Shown in pieces: positions 10,801 to 21,252 of a stretch of DNA of 64,000 nt. The notes beneath the pieces are model-generated. The model ran no database searches, was not told the origin of the DNA, and worked only from the letters and a program-made list of their open reading frames with translations. The first letter of the stretch is position 1, and the number at the start of each line of letters is the position of its first letter. The stretch lies in the NCBI RefSeq assembly GCF_048569485.1, contig NC_134354.1, positions 332,237,643 to 332,301,642 on the forward strand, read 5' to 3'. Origin of the DNA: Anomaloglossus baeobatrachus. Taxonomy: Eukaryota; Chordata; Amphibia; Anura; Aromobatidae. A program made the position numbers and the translations under genes.

Positions 10801-12212
10801 ATTACACCCCGCCATAAGGAGGGAACCTGGGGAGCATTACAGGTGGAGACCCTCCTTACACCGCGCCATAAGGAGGGATCCTGGGGAGCATTACAGGTGG
10901 AGACCCTCCTTACACCCCGCCATAAGGAGGGAACCTGGGGAGCATTACAGGTGGAGACCCTCCTTACACCGCGCCATAAGGAGGGATCCTGGGGAGCATT
11001 ACAGGTGGAGACCCTCCTTACACCGCGCCATAAGGAGGGATCCTGGGGAGCATTACAGGTGGAGACCCTCCTTACACCGCGCCATAAGGAGGGAACCTGG
11101 GGAGCATTACAGGTGGAGACCCTCCTTACACCGCACCATAAGGAGGGAACCTGGGGAGCATTACAGGTGGAGACCCTCCTTACACCGTACCATAAGGAGG
11201 GAACCTGGGGAGCATTACAGGTGGAGACCCTCCTTACACCGCGCCATAAGGAGGGATCCTGGGGAGCATTACAGGTGGAGACCCTCCTTACACCCCGCCA
11301 TAAGGAGGGATCCTGGGGAGCATTACAGGTGGAGACCCTCCTTACACCGCGCCATAAGGAGGGATCCTGGGGAGCATTACAGGTGGAGACCCTCCTTACA
11401 CCGTGCCATAAGGAGGGAACCTGGGGAGCATTACAGGTGGAGACTCTCCTTACACCGCGCCATAAGGAGGGAACCTGGGGAGCATTACAGGTGGAGACTC
11501 TCCTTACACCCTGCCATAAGGAGGGAACCTGGGGGGAGCATTACAGGTGGAGACCCTCCTTACACCCCGCCATAAGGAGGGATCCTGGGGAGCATTACAG
11601 GTGGAGACCCTCCTTACACCGCGCCATAAGGAGGGAACCTGGGGAGCATTACAGGTGGAGACTCTCCTTACACCGCGCCATAAGGAGGGAACCTGGGGAG
11701 CATTACAGGTGGAGACCCTCCTTACACCCCGCCATAAGGAGGGATCCTGGGGAGCATTACAGGTGGAATCCCTCCTTACACCCTGCCATAAGGAGGAATC
11801 CTGGGGAGCATTACAGGTGGAGACCCTCCTTACACCCCGCCATAAGGAGGGATCCTGGGGAGCATTACAGGTGGAGACCCTCCTTACACCGCGCCATAAG
11901 GAGGGAACCTGGGGAGCATTACAGGTGGAGACTCTCCTTACACCGCGCCATAAGGAGGGAACCTGGGGAGCATTACAGGTGGAGACTCTCCTTACACCGC
12001 GCCATAAGGAGGGAACCTGGGGAGCATTACAGGTGGAGACCCTCCTTACACCGCGCCATAAGGAGGGATCCTGGGGAGCATTACAGGTGGAGACCCTCCT
12101 TACACCGCGCCATAAGGAGGGAACCTGGGGAGCATTACAGGTGGAGACCCTCCTTACACCCCGCCATAAGGAGGGATCCTGGGGAGCATTACAGGTGGCA
12201 TCTCTCCTTACA
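7852..12212. repeat. 54-bp satellite array, about 80 copies, with an internal hairpin
   Basis: The unit is 54 bp. Each unit contains CCCTCCTTA, a 10-base spacer and TAAGGAGGG, a 9-bp perfect inverted repeat. Variation clusters in the spacer (CACCGCGCCA, CACCCCGCCA, CACCGTACCA, CACCACGCCA), in ATCC versus AACC, and at the base of the stem (GACCC, GTCCC, GATCC, GACTC). Since 54 is 18 codons and the unit lacks stops in several frames, open frames of 350-935 codons appear on both strands; they are artefacts. Between about 10310 and 11340 a set of nine to ten variants repeats in nearly the same order, a higher-order repeat. The array lies inside intron 1, close to the promoter. Confidence 0.96.
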
Positions 12213-12294
12213 CCTTTCTAATGTGGTGGTTGAGGTTAATTAGTATGAAAATACCAAAGGTTGCAAAATGTAGGCACTGGTCCAAGTTGTACTT

Positions 12295-12560
12295 AAATTT
12301 TGTGACTTTTCAAAGCTTTTACACTAGTTCTGGTGTGAAAGCTTTGATAAAACAGGCCCAGAGTTCTTTTCTTGGTATTCTTAGTCTTTGCGTCTACTAA
12401 CATATAGCTGATGTGACTTTCCAAAAAGCTCCAGATTTGTCTAATCGTTTTCCCAGAAGCTTTGTTCTTGCCATTATGCATTTTGGCAAATTCTAATCTC
12501 TTTGATTTTGATGTCAACAGTGGATTGCTCCTCAGTCATCTTCCGTGGCATTTACTTATT
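12295..12560 (-). pseudogene. decayed Tc1/mariner transposase fragment
   Basis: On the minus strand, pieces resemble the middle of Tc1-type transposase: a KRLEFAK-like segment, then TNLELFGKSHQLYV, which corresponds to the conserved DETKIELFG...VWR block around the second catalytic Asp, then a YQEKN-like piece. The matches fall in different frames, so the copy is frameshifted and non-functional. Only about a fifth of a transposase is left. The assignment rests on remembered Tc1 motifs. Confidence 0.55.
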
Positions 12561-12564
12561 CTAA

Positions 12565-13589
12565 CAGGAGGAGGGGATAACTGAATACCCCCCAGATATT
12601 ATCTGATCCTCAGCTGCTGTCACTCAAGAAGCTGCCAATCCTATAAACTTTAGATTTTGAAACCCAAGAAAGTAAACATCCGAGGTGACCACTAAAGCTA
12701 TGTAGAGAATCAGCCTGATTATAACCTAGTGCCAGTATAACACTGGCTTTATCAGGCTGATTCTCTACATACCATTACTGGTCACCTCGGATGTTTAGAT
12801 TTTGAAACCCAAGAAAGTAAAGTTTATAAAATGAGCAGCTTCTTGAGTGACAGCAGCTGAGGATCAGATCATATCTGGGGGGGTATTCAGTTATCTCCCC
12901 CCCCCCCCTGATAGAATTAGCATAAGCATTATACCATCAATTTACTTTTATTTGCAGGACCTGTGTGAGGTCATACCCATGTGACCAGATGGGGCAGAGC
13001 TTCAGCCAACAAAGCTGATAACAGCAGGTCACATGGGTATGATCTCACCACAGGTCCTGCAAGTGAAAAAGTAAATTGATGGTATAATACTTATGCTAAT
13101 TCTAGCAGGGGGAGGGGATAACTATGAATACCTGCCAGATATGATCTGATCCTCAGCTGCTGTCACTCAAGAAGCTGATGATTTTATAAACTTTACTTTC
13201 TTGGGTTTCAAAATCTAGACATCCGAACTGACCACTAAAGGTATGTAGAGAATCTGCCAGATAGTGCCAGTATAGCATTGTGGCTCAGTGGTTAGCACTG
13301 CAGCCTTGCAGCGCTGGGGTCCTAGGTTCAAATCCCACCAAGGACAACATCTGCAAGGAGTTTGTATGTTCTCCCCGTGCTTGCGTGGGTTTCGTTCGGA
13401 TTCTCCAGTTTCCTTACACACTTCAAAAACAGACTGATATGGAAATTAGATTGGCAACACTGTCCCCATTGGGACTCAATGTATGTAAAGCTCTGTGGAA
13501 TTAATAGCGCTATGTAAATGAATACATATTATATTATAGCACTGGCTTTTGGTTATTTACGAAAATCCTAGTGATTGGTTCCCTTTTAA
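12565..13589. mobile_element. foldback MITE with TTAA end, rearranged, SINE inside
   Basis: Two nested palindromes: arms at about 12565-12720 and 12740-12900 (shared TATCTGATCCTCAGCTGCTG), and a core at 12905-13110 whose arms share CATACCCATGTGACC. A third arm copy follows at 13112-13265. The right end, CTAGTGATTGGTTCCC then TTTTAA, matches the end of the sister copy at 17136. The left end is missing or replaced by the inverted duplication. No coding capacity. A SINE sits in the right arm. Confidence 0.6.
13281..13534 (+). mobile_element. tRNA-derived SINE with target duplication
   Basis: A tRNA-like head has an A box (TGGCTCAGTGGTTAGCACT, 13281-13299) and a B box (GGTTCAAATCCCA, 13325-13337), then a body with TGTATGTTCTCCCCGTGCTT and a tail with GCGCTATGTAAATGAATACA. 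It is flanked by TATAGCATTG (13271-13280) and TATAGCACTG (13535-13544), a 10-bp target duplication with one mismatch. Transcription would start from the internal pol III boxes; movement depends on a partner LINE not identified here. It post-dates the foldback MITE. Confidence 0.85.
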
Positions 13590-13829
13590 GTTTCTGTAGC
13601 TTTATCATTAGCCCTGGGTTCAGGTCCAGCTTCTGTCTGTGGAAATGTGCACTGAACGCCTGGTGTGAGTGGGGGCAAGCTGTATGGGCTCTGCTACATT
13701 CAAAATCTAAAAGCTTTGTGCCAGAACGGCTGTAATCTCAGTGATACATTGTTAGAATCAGAGCCTATTTGCCTACATCATGCTGTACTCAGATGAGATG
13801 GCAAAAACCTGCTGACAGATTCCCTTTAA
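13590..13829. mobile_element. right end of a second TTAA-type MITE
   Basis: Ends with GCAAAAACCTGCTGACAGA then TTCCCTTTAA, the same terminus as the 18177-18919 element (ACCTGAAGACAGATTCCC). A matching left terminus is not visible, so it is probably truncated at the junction with the preceding MITE. Confidence 0.45.
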
Positions 13830-14937
13830 TAGGCAGACTGACCGATAACAAGTTTGTAGACAATGTGAAACTAAGGTGTGTCCTGAAATTAGCATTAGCA
13901 CAACATGTCCCTATGGTCAAATAATTTTCATTCTTATTTTCCTCTCTGGGTACCATTATTTTTCCCCAGAGCACTTTCATTAGTTTGTTTTTATTAATTT
14001 TCTACTGAATTACAATTCAAAAGCCTTGTCTGCTTTTCAGCATTTCGCTAAATGTAGATTGAAAATGAATTTTGTCAGTTTCAAGTTACTTCAGTGATGA
14101 TTGGTGGTTTTATTCCATCAGAAAGGTAGCAACAATGATGTCCGTGTGTAAATATTGTATACGTTCTCTAATCATCGGTCATTGAATTGCTGTTAGCACA
14201 TAATGTATGACCGTAACTATATTGCTCTCAGTATAAACAATACTTGCTACTTTGTATCCAAAATGACAAAAATGAAATTGTGAATTGGAAATAAATTAAA
14301 ATAGCGGTGTTTCTCCAGATACTGTAGTCATGCATGCGATATAATTTAATTTATTTACTTTATCCATTTAAAGAGTTTTCCCAATTGCAAAAAAAAAAAT
14401 CGTCCCAAACTTTTAGGTGTGTGCATCCACAGGATTATGAACAATTTACTAATATACTTTATTTCAGAGGTATCCCAATCGTCAGCGCCTCTTCTGGATT
14501 GTGCTTGACAAACCAAGTCAGCCGCATTCTCACAGCTGATACATAGAGGGGGCAAGCTTAGCTATGGACATGAGCCACACACTAGCCATCTTCGCTCACA
14601 GCAGTAGAGATGTGCTGACGCAGAAATATGCCTTCTCCTATCAAGCACAGGACTGCATGTGGGGATGCTGATCCTGAACTAAGGCTGAATATTGGGACTT
14701 TGGAAAGTGAAGTATTTTAGCACGTTTGTTACAATCCTGTTATGAACACATTTAAAAGTAATTTTTTTGCAAGTTAACAACGCCTCTAAAAAAAGAAAAA
14801 ATATATCTATAAGGCTTTTGTTTACCACTGGGTAACACTGTTATTCTTATTACTCAGGCAGGAGAAATTCTTGCTATATAATGCCTTAATTTTGAAGACC
14901 ATTGTGTTTGCTTGACCCCTTGATGTTGTATGTAACG
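13830..14937. other. intronic sequence, nothing clear
   Basis: AT-rich, apparently single-copy sequence. A TTAAAGAGTTTTCCC piece at 14368 resembles a Kolobok-like MITE end, but no partner end is found. No exon with convincing splice sites was seen. Confidence 0.45.
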
Positions 14938-15336
14938 CAGGGGTGGGGAACCTTTTTTCTACCAAGGGCCAATTGGAAATTTCCAATCAACCTTCAGAGG
15001 CCGCACAAAATTATCAATGTGAAAATGATCCTGCTATATTTGGTCAAACCATTAACTCACCCGTACAGTGGTAGCTGCAGCTGCTTCTCTTTGGTTCGGC
15101 TGTGATGTTCGGTGATACTAATCATGTTGCTTCTCACAGCTGCTTTTCCAGGTTTGTCTCTCTCTGGAGCACTCTTTGTGATAATAAGATTGGTAAACCA
15201 TATACATCACATAAAAGGCGCAGGGACTGCTGTATATAAATCACAGGAGACACACATCACTGGAGGGGCTGGGGGCATATACATCACATAGGAAACGCTG
15301 TGAGAAACTTGGGGGCACATACATCACACATGTATA

Positions 15337-15729
15337 TTGTATAGGCCCCCAGGCCCTCCGGTGAGGTATAGGCCCCCAGGCCCTCCGGTGAGGTATAGGC
15401 TCCCAGGCCCTCCGGTGAGGTATAGGCTCCCAGGCCCTCCGGTGAGGTATAGGCTCCCAGGCCCTCCGGTGAGGTATAGGCTCCCAGGCCCTCCGGTGAG
15501 GTATAGGCTCCCAGGCCCTCCGGTGAGGTATAGGCTCCCAGGCCCTCCGGTGAGGTATAGGCTCCCAGGCCCTCCGGTGAGGTATAGGCTCCCAGGCCCT
15601 CCGGTGAGGTATAGGCTCCCAGGCCCTCCGGTGAGGTATAGGCTCCCAGGCCCTCCGGTGAGATATAGGCTCCCAGGCCCTCCGGTGAGGTATAGGCTCC
15701 TAGGCCCTCCAGTGAGGTATAGGCTCCTT
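15337..15729. repeat. 27-bp minisatellite inside the hAT element
   Basis: About fourteen copies of AGGTATAGGCTCCCAGGCCC followed by TCCGGTG, nearly identical. Period nine codons, which gives a false YRLPGPPVR repeat frame. Wholly inside the hAT element, so it expanded within it. Confidence 0.95.
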
Positions 15730-16289
15730 ACATCTTCAATGTGATTTATATATCACAAGAAATGCTGGGGGCAGCTGCATGACTGGAGGGGCTGGAGCAC
15801 AGACATCACTGTGAGACATAAACTTGGCTATGTGGCACGGGCATCGATAGGAGGGGCATGGGCATCACAGGGAGGAGACTAGAGGGCATGGACAGCACTT
15901 TCAGAGCATAGACATCACTAGTGAGCATTGGAGGGAACACAACACTGGGGGTGACACACAGCACTCAGAACTGCACACAGCACCGGAGAGTGGGTGCAGG
16001 GCACAGGCATCATTAGGGGTGGCACAGACGGGACTGGGCAGCCATAGGCATCAGTAGCAGGGCACAGACATCACTATGGGGGTCAGTTTGCATCACTATG
16101 GGGGTCAGTTTGCATCACTATGGGTGGCACAGGCATCACTGGGGGGAGTCTCTGGGGTACGGATAGCACTTGCGAATCACAGAAATAACAGCACTCGGAG
16201 CGGGCACACAGCGCCCGAGAGCGGGCGCAGGGCATACAGTGCCGGAGACTGGGTATACAGCGCTGAAAAGCCGGCAGACGGGCACAGGT

Positions 16290-16387
16290 AGGTTTAGCGC
16301 TCAGCGCTTCTGGCCCACAGCAGCTTCACCGCTTCCAAATTACAGCGGTGAAGCCGCTGTGGGCCAGAAGCGCTGAGCGCTAAACCT
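16290..16387. repeat. 44-bp-arm palindrome
   Basis: Left arm begins AGGTTTAGCGCTCAGCGCTT and the right arm is its inverse, around a loop of about 10 bases. GC-rich and near perfect; it could fold into a strong hairpin. It lies in the subterminal part of the hAT element. Confidence 0.85.
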
Positions 16388-16649
16388 GCCCACAAAGTAA
16401 GTCCGGAGCACTCTGGCACTGGCCAGGGAGAGAGCTCAGTGGTATGCGCTAACAGTGTATGTGAGGGATTTAAAGGGCTAGTGGCCAGCAAGACTCTGGT
16501 GGGGGCCTGGTTTTTTCCTCCTCCGGGAATCGGCCCGGGGGCCGTATTAAAGGTCTTGACGGGCCGTATGCGGCCGCGGGCCGGACGTTCCCCCACCCCT
16601 GATGTAACGAGTCATTAAAATTGTCAGAAATCAATGCTTCATACCTGCT

Positions 16650-17136
16650 TTTTAAATGACAGCAGCTGATATGTTGGGTGGGTATTCAAAGTTATCCCCT
16701 ACCCCTGTTATTTATGCTAATTCTATTATACAATCGATTTACTTTGTGACTAGTAGGACCTGTGCTGATGTCATACCCATGTGACCAGGAGTCTGGCCTC
16801 AGCCAGCATAGCTAATTCCAGGAAGCAACATTTTTCTGTTGGCTGAGACCCCACCCCTTCTGGTCATTTGAGTATGACCTCAGCACAAGTCCTTCTAGTC
16901 ACAAAGTAAATCAATTGTATAATAGAATTAGCATAAATGACAGAGGGAGGATATAACTATGAATACCCACCCAAGAGATCAACCACTGTCACCCATCAAG
17001 CTGCTGATTTTACAAACTTTACTTGCTTGTGTTTCAAAACCTATACATCCGAGCTGACAACTAAGGGTATGTATAGACTGAGCATGATAGTTGCTTTAGG
17101 TTATATTGTTAAATCCTGGTGATTGGTTCACTTTAA
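16650..17136. mobile_element. foldback MITE, sister of 12565-13589
   Basis: It carries the same core palindrome (TCATACCCATGTGACCAG and its inverse, around 16765-16890) and the same right terminus, CCTGGTGATTGGTTCACTTT, ending on TTAA at 17133-17136. The left end is not clean. Divergence between the two copies is considerable, so both are old. Confidence 0.6.
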
Positions 17137-18180
17137 CCCCTTCACGAACAATGACGTTGCTATTCGTCATTGATCGTGTATGACGCTTTAATGCCGGCTC
17201 ATGCAGAGAGCCTAAATTATTCCCTACACATGTCTGCTGCTCTGACTAGCAAACGGGCGGATAACAGGTGCAGGTTCATCAGAGAGCCACCCGTGCCTGT
17301 TGACCCCTTAGTTTGTGCTGTCAAACTTTGACAGCACGATCTAAAGTACTCCAGCAGGGATCACACTATTCCCCGTCACCATTGTTGGCCCCGTGATACG
17401 ATCATGGGGAGCCAATGGGTTGGCATGGCATTGTGGGGTCAGATTATGATCCCTATTGCTGCCGTGAACTGTTTCCTGTGAATGCCGACAGAGCGCTGTA
17501 ACTTGCAGGAGAGAAATGCCCGATCTTTCAAAATATATACTCAATTAATTCCATGGGTACACTGAGTAGCGAGAAAAAAATCAAACCACCAGAATTACGG
17601 GGGGTTTTTTTTTTTTGGTTTTTTTTTTGGTGGACGCAAGATTGCAGTAAAATGCGATAACAGGCGATCAAAACATCACATTTACGCAACAATTTTATAA
17701 TTAAAAACTCCAGCTCAAGACACAAAAAAATAAGCCCTCGCACAGCCCCAGATCCTGAAAAATGAGAGCGCTGCTGGTCTCAGAAAATGGCAACAAAAGG
17801 GCAATTTTTTTTTTTTATTTTTAATGAACTTCTCAACATTTTTTTCAACACTTGGATAAAAGTAGAACTATTCATGTTTGTTCTCTACAATCTTGTACTT
17901 GGGGAATCTTATTCCCAGGTCAGCTTTACCATATAGTAAACATGGTAATAAAAAAACAAAAAACAATCATGCAATTGCACTTTTTTTTTTGGAATTTCAC
18001 TGCACTTGGATGTTTTTCCCATTTTACTGTACAATATTGGGCAGAATGAATTGTCGTACAAAAGTACAACTCGTCCTGCAAAAAAACAAGCCGTCATAAG
18101 TCTATACTGACAGAAAAATTAAAAAAAAATGATGGCTCTTGGAAGAAGAGGAGAAAACAGACTAGTGGTGAAGGGTGTAA
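17133..18180. mobile_element. TTAACCCCTTCAC-ended element (piggyBac-like)
   Basis: Starts TTAACCCCTTCACGAA at 17133 and ends GTGAAGGGTGTAA at about 18180, an imperfect inverse. TTAA plus CCCTT termini suggest a piggyBac-type non-autonomous element. No transposase; the interior holds homopolymer runs. It shares its left TTAA with the foldback MITE before it and its right end with the next element. Confidence 0.45.
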
Positions 18181-18919
18181 AGAGAATCTGTCACCAGGTT
18201 TCTGCTCCCCCATCTGGGAACAGCATAATGTAGAGAGAGACCCTAATTCCAGCGATGTGTCACTTGCTGAGCTGTTTGCTGTCATTTTGATAAAATCAGT
18301 ATTTTTCTCTGCTGCAGATCTAGCAGTTATACAGAGCTTATGAATATGGAGGACTACCTGGCAGCAGGACATGTAGTCCTCTAATGATAAAATCCCTGAT
18401 TAAATCAGCAGGAGATTATCACAACTACACTGAACAGCCCAGTAAAGCGCCCCCCCCCCCCCACCCCGTCACATTTGACGACTTACCAGTGATCCCGAAA
18501 ACTGTGGCCTGATAAGGATCGCCGGGAGGTCGCTGGTGAGATGTCACACGGTCAGACCTTACCAATGACGCAGTAACGATCAGCGACCTGTTTAACGATC
18601 TAGGCGGGCGTTGGGACCGTGTTAGGAGGTCGTTGGTAAGCGTCAAACACAGCGATGCGTCCTCCCCAGCAGGACATCGCCTTTGAAGAAAATGGTCCCA
18701 TCCATTCAGCAACGACTAGCGATCTCACAGTAGGGGCCTGATCGCTGGTAGGTGTCACACATAACGAAATCGCTGCTGCGTCTCGTTTGCGATCTCTTAA
18801 GCGATCTTGTTGTGTGTGACGGGGCCTTTAGTGGTATATCACTGGTATCAGTATCTCTGCCTCTACATTATGCTGCTCTCAGATTAGGTGGCAAAAACCT
18901 GAAGACAGATTCCCTTTAA
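18177..18919. mobile_element. TTAA-type MITE (T2/Kolobok-like) holding another MITE
   Basis: The left end TAAAGAGAATCTGTCACCAG and the right end ACCTGAAGACAGATTCCC then TTTAA are imperfect inverses. The middle is interrupted by the element at 18443-18830; host-element sequence resumes after it (GTGGTATATCACTGG). Confidence 0.6.
18443..18830. mobile_element. MITE with CCCCGTCACAC-type ends
   Basis: The left part reads CCCCGTCACATTTGACGA after a C-run; the right end reads GTGTGTGACGGGGCCTTTA, its inverse. It is full of GCGATC-type motifs. I recall this family as abundant in some frogs. The C-run of 14 near the left end may be assembly-sensitive. Confidence 0.6.
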
Positions 18920-19157
18920 CAATGGACAAGCCAGTATGCAGTTCCTTTTGTCATGATACTCCTAAAGACCACTGAAAATTTGCAATTGCATCTTGACATG
19001 CAATAGTACATAGTGCATGTCCAATGTTAAACCCCACCCTAGAGATTTTTTTTGTTTTTATTGCACAGCTGGAGTGGTTCTTTAAATGGAAGTGCCCTCT
19101 ACCCTGTCTGATACTCGCCTTCCGGTGACTTCATCCACTATCGCCGTTGCTCTGTTA

Positions 19158-21130
19158 GGCTATGTGCGCACTAGGCCGTTTTACCCGCGGATTTACCCGC
19201 ATTTTTGCTGCGGAAATTTCTTGAGAAATCTTTGAAATCTTTCTGCAGACATTTCCCAGCAAAACCTATGGGAAAAAAAATAGCTGTGCGCACGCTGCGT
19301 TTTTTTCTCAAGAAAATTCTTTGTGAAGATTTTCTTGAGAAAATTTCTCGAGAAAATGTGCATGTCACTTCTTTTCCGCAGGTACGGTATACCCCCGGTA
19401 TTTCACTCCATTCACTGTAATGTAATCGCGAAATTCCAGGGGTATACCGCAGGTAGCAAATGATGTGCGGTATACCCCTGGTATAGCCGCGATTTACCTG
19501 CGGTAATGCTCATCGCTGCCTGCGGTTTTGCAGAAAGTGATGTCATTATGACAGAAGAGGAAGCGGAGCAGAGTAAACGCACACGTCACACTCCCTGGAC
19601 GCCGCACAGAAGCGCTTCCGGCGGGTGCCCGTGCAGTCTGTGTCCCGCTGCAGCCCCGCCGCTGCCAGCCCTGCAGTGTCAGTGTCTGCCCGCAGTGTCA
19701 GCTAGTCACCCTGCAGCGCAGGCAGACACTGACACACAGCAGTGCGTGCAGCCGCGGGGATGCCGAGCGCTGCTGTCAGGAGGTGAGATGAGATCATTAC
19801 CTGCTGTGACAATCTCCTGCCTCCTGACGTCACCGCTGTCACTGCCGTCTATGCCCGTCTCGCGAGCGGCCCGAGACTGTCAATAGCGGTGACGTCACGG
19901 GCTCTCGCGATACTGCTGACAACGAGGTGGGCATAGAAGTCAGTGACAGCGCTGACGTCAGCAGTACAGGAGAGGATCACAGCAGGTAATGATCTCATCT
20001 AACCTCCTGACAGCAGCGCTCGGCATCCCCTGCAGTGACCTGGGCTATTGATGTTAGCTCAGGTCACTGCATTGCTCTCCCAGCCAATGGGGAACATTCT
20101 GTTCTTCTTGGACTGGGACAGTGACTATGGTATGGATTGCCGTGGGACGCCCCCCCCTTATTGGATTACGCCGGACGTGGAATTGATCTTATCAATAAAT
20201 TGGTGAAAGAGGGAATGTGGGGAGTGTTTTTTTTTCAAATAAAACTTTTTTTGTTGTCTATTTTATATTTTATACTGACTGGTTTGTGATGTCAGGTATC
20301 TGATAGACGCGTGACATCACTAACCCCAGGGCTTGATGCCAGGTGACATTACACATCTGGCATCAACCCCATATATTACCTCGTTTGCCACTGCACCAGG
20401 CCAACGGGATGAGTTGGGGCGAAGCGCCAGGATTGGCACGTCTAATGGATGCGCCACTTCTGGGGCGGCTGCAGCCTGCTATTTTTAGGCTGGGGAGTGT
20501 CCAATAACAGTGGACCTCCCTAGTCTGAGAATATCAGACCCCAGCTGCCCGCTTTACTTTGGCTGGTGATCCAATATGGGGGGGACCCCACGTTTTTTGT
20601 TTTAAATTACTTATTTAATGTAAAATAACAGCGTGGGGTGCCCTCTGTTTTGGATTACCAGCCAAGGTGAAGCTGCCAGCTATGCTTTGCAGGCTGCAGC
20701 CGTCTGCTTTACCCTAGCTGGCTACAAAAATAGGGGGAAGGCCACGTCATTATTTTTTTTTTTTTTTTTTTTAATTATTTTTTGGCTAAATACAAGGCTA
20801 GGCACCCTTTAGTGCCACATGAAAGTCACTAAAGGGTGCCAGCTTAGAATATGCAGGGGGGTGGGACGTTATATAGGTCTTTCTCATCTATCTATCTATT
20901 CATCTATCCATCTTTCCCTCTATCCATTATCTGTCTATCTATCGATTATCTATATTATTTATTTCTGTTCAGCATAAAAAAACCGCAGGGACCAATCTGC
21001 GGCAAAAACGCATGCGTTTTTCCCGCGGATTTGGTGCGGTTTTTTACCGCAGGTGCGGTAATCTTCAACTCCCAGACGTTTCTCAAGAAATGTTCTTAAG
21101 AAAAATCACTTTTCTAGTGCGCACATAGCC
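19158..21130. mobile_element. Harbinger-like MITE, TTA target duplication
   Basis: Ends GGCTATGTGCGCACTAG and CTAGTGCGCACATAGCC, each flanked by TTA (19155-19157, 21131-21133). A 3-bp TWA duplication and a GGC-type terminus point to PIF/Harbinger. Interior: subterminal TTCTTGAGAAA repeats at both ends, a GC-rich palindromic zone around 19790-20005 (ATGAGATCATTACCTGCTGT and its inverse), poly-T at 20751-20772 and a TCTA microsatellite at 20884-20965. No transposase found. Confidence 0.75.
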
Positions 21131-21252
21131 TTAGGCTCCGGCGATTTGTGACCTTGCAGCAGTGTTTCATGGAGCGAGCTGGAGGGCACTCTTCAATACA
21201 TCATTGAGAGCCTCTTTCTGGCCTTGAGAGGACAGTTTCAATATATCTGTAA

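Larger units (their letters stand above)
14938..16601. mobile_element. non-autonomous hAT transposon with perfect 8-bp TSD
   Basis: The termini are CAGGGGTGGGGAAC and its inverse (GTTCCCCCACCCCTG), and ATGTAACG flanks both sides (14930-14937 and 16602-16609). An 8-bp duplication and CAGGGG ends are diagnostic of hAT. The 1664-bp interior has no transposase; it holds a 27-bp minisatellite (15337-15729), a stretch of irregular GGCATCACTRG-type repeats (15780-16170) and a 44-bp-arm palindrome (16290-16387). The intact duplication suggests a fairly recent insertion. Confidence 0.9.

Noticed and set aside
7702-12243. Open frames of 350-935 codons on both strands
   Set aside because: They are the 54-bp satellite read through; the period is 18 codons and lacks stops in several frames at once.
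12293-12517. Intact 74-codon minus-strand gene
   Set aside because: Matches a piece of Tc1 transposase spread over several frames; a fossil fragment.
13281-13352. Functional tRNA gene
   Set aside because: A and B boxes are present, but the body continues into a SINE with a target duplication and the tRNA fold is not preserved.
15337-15744. 135-codon proline-rich YRLPGPPVR repeat protein
   Set aside because: 27-bp minisatellite inside a non-autonomous hAT element.
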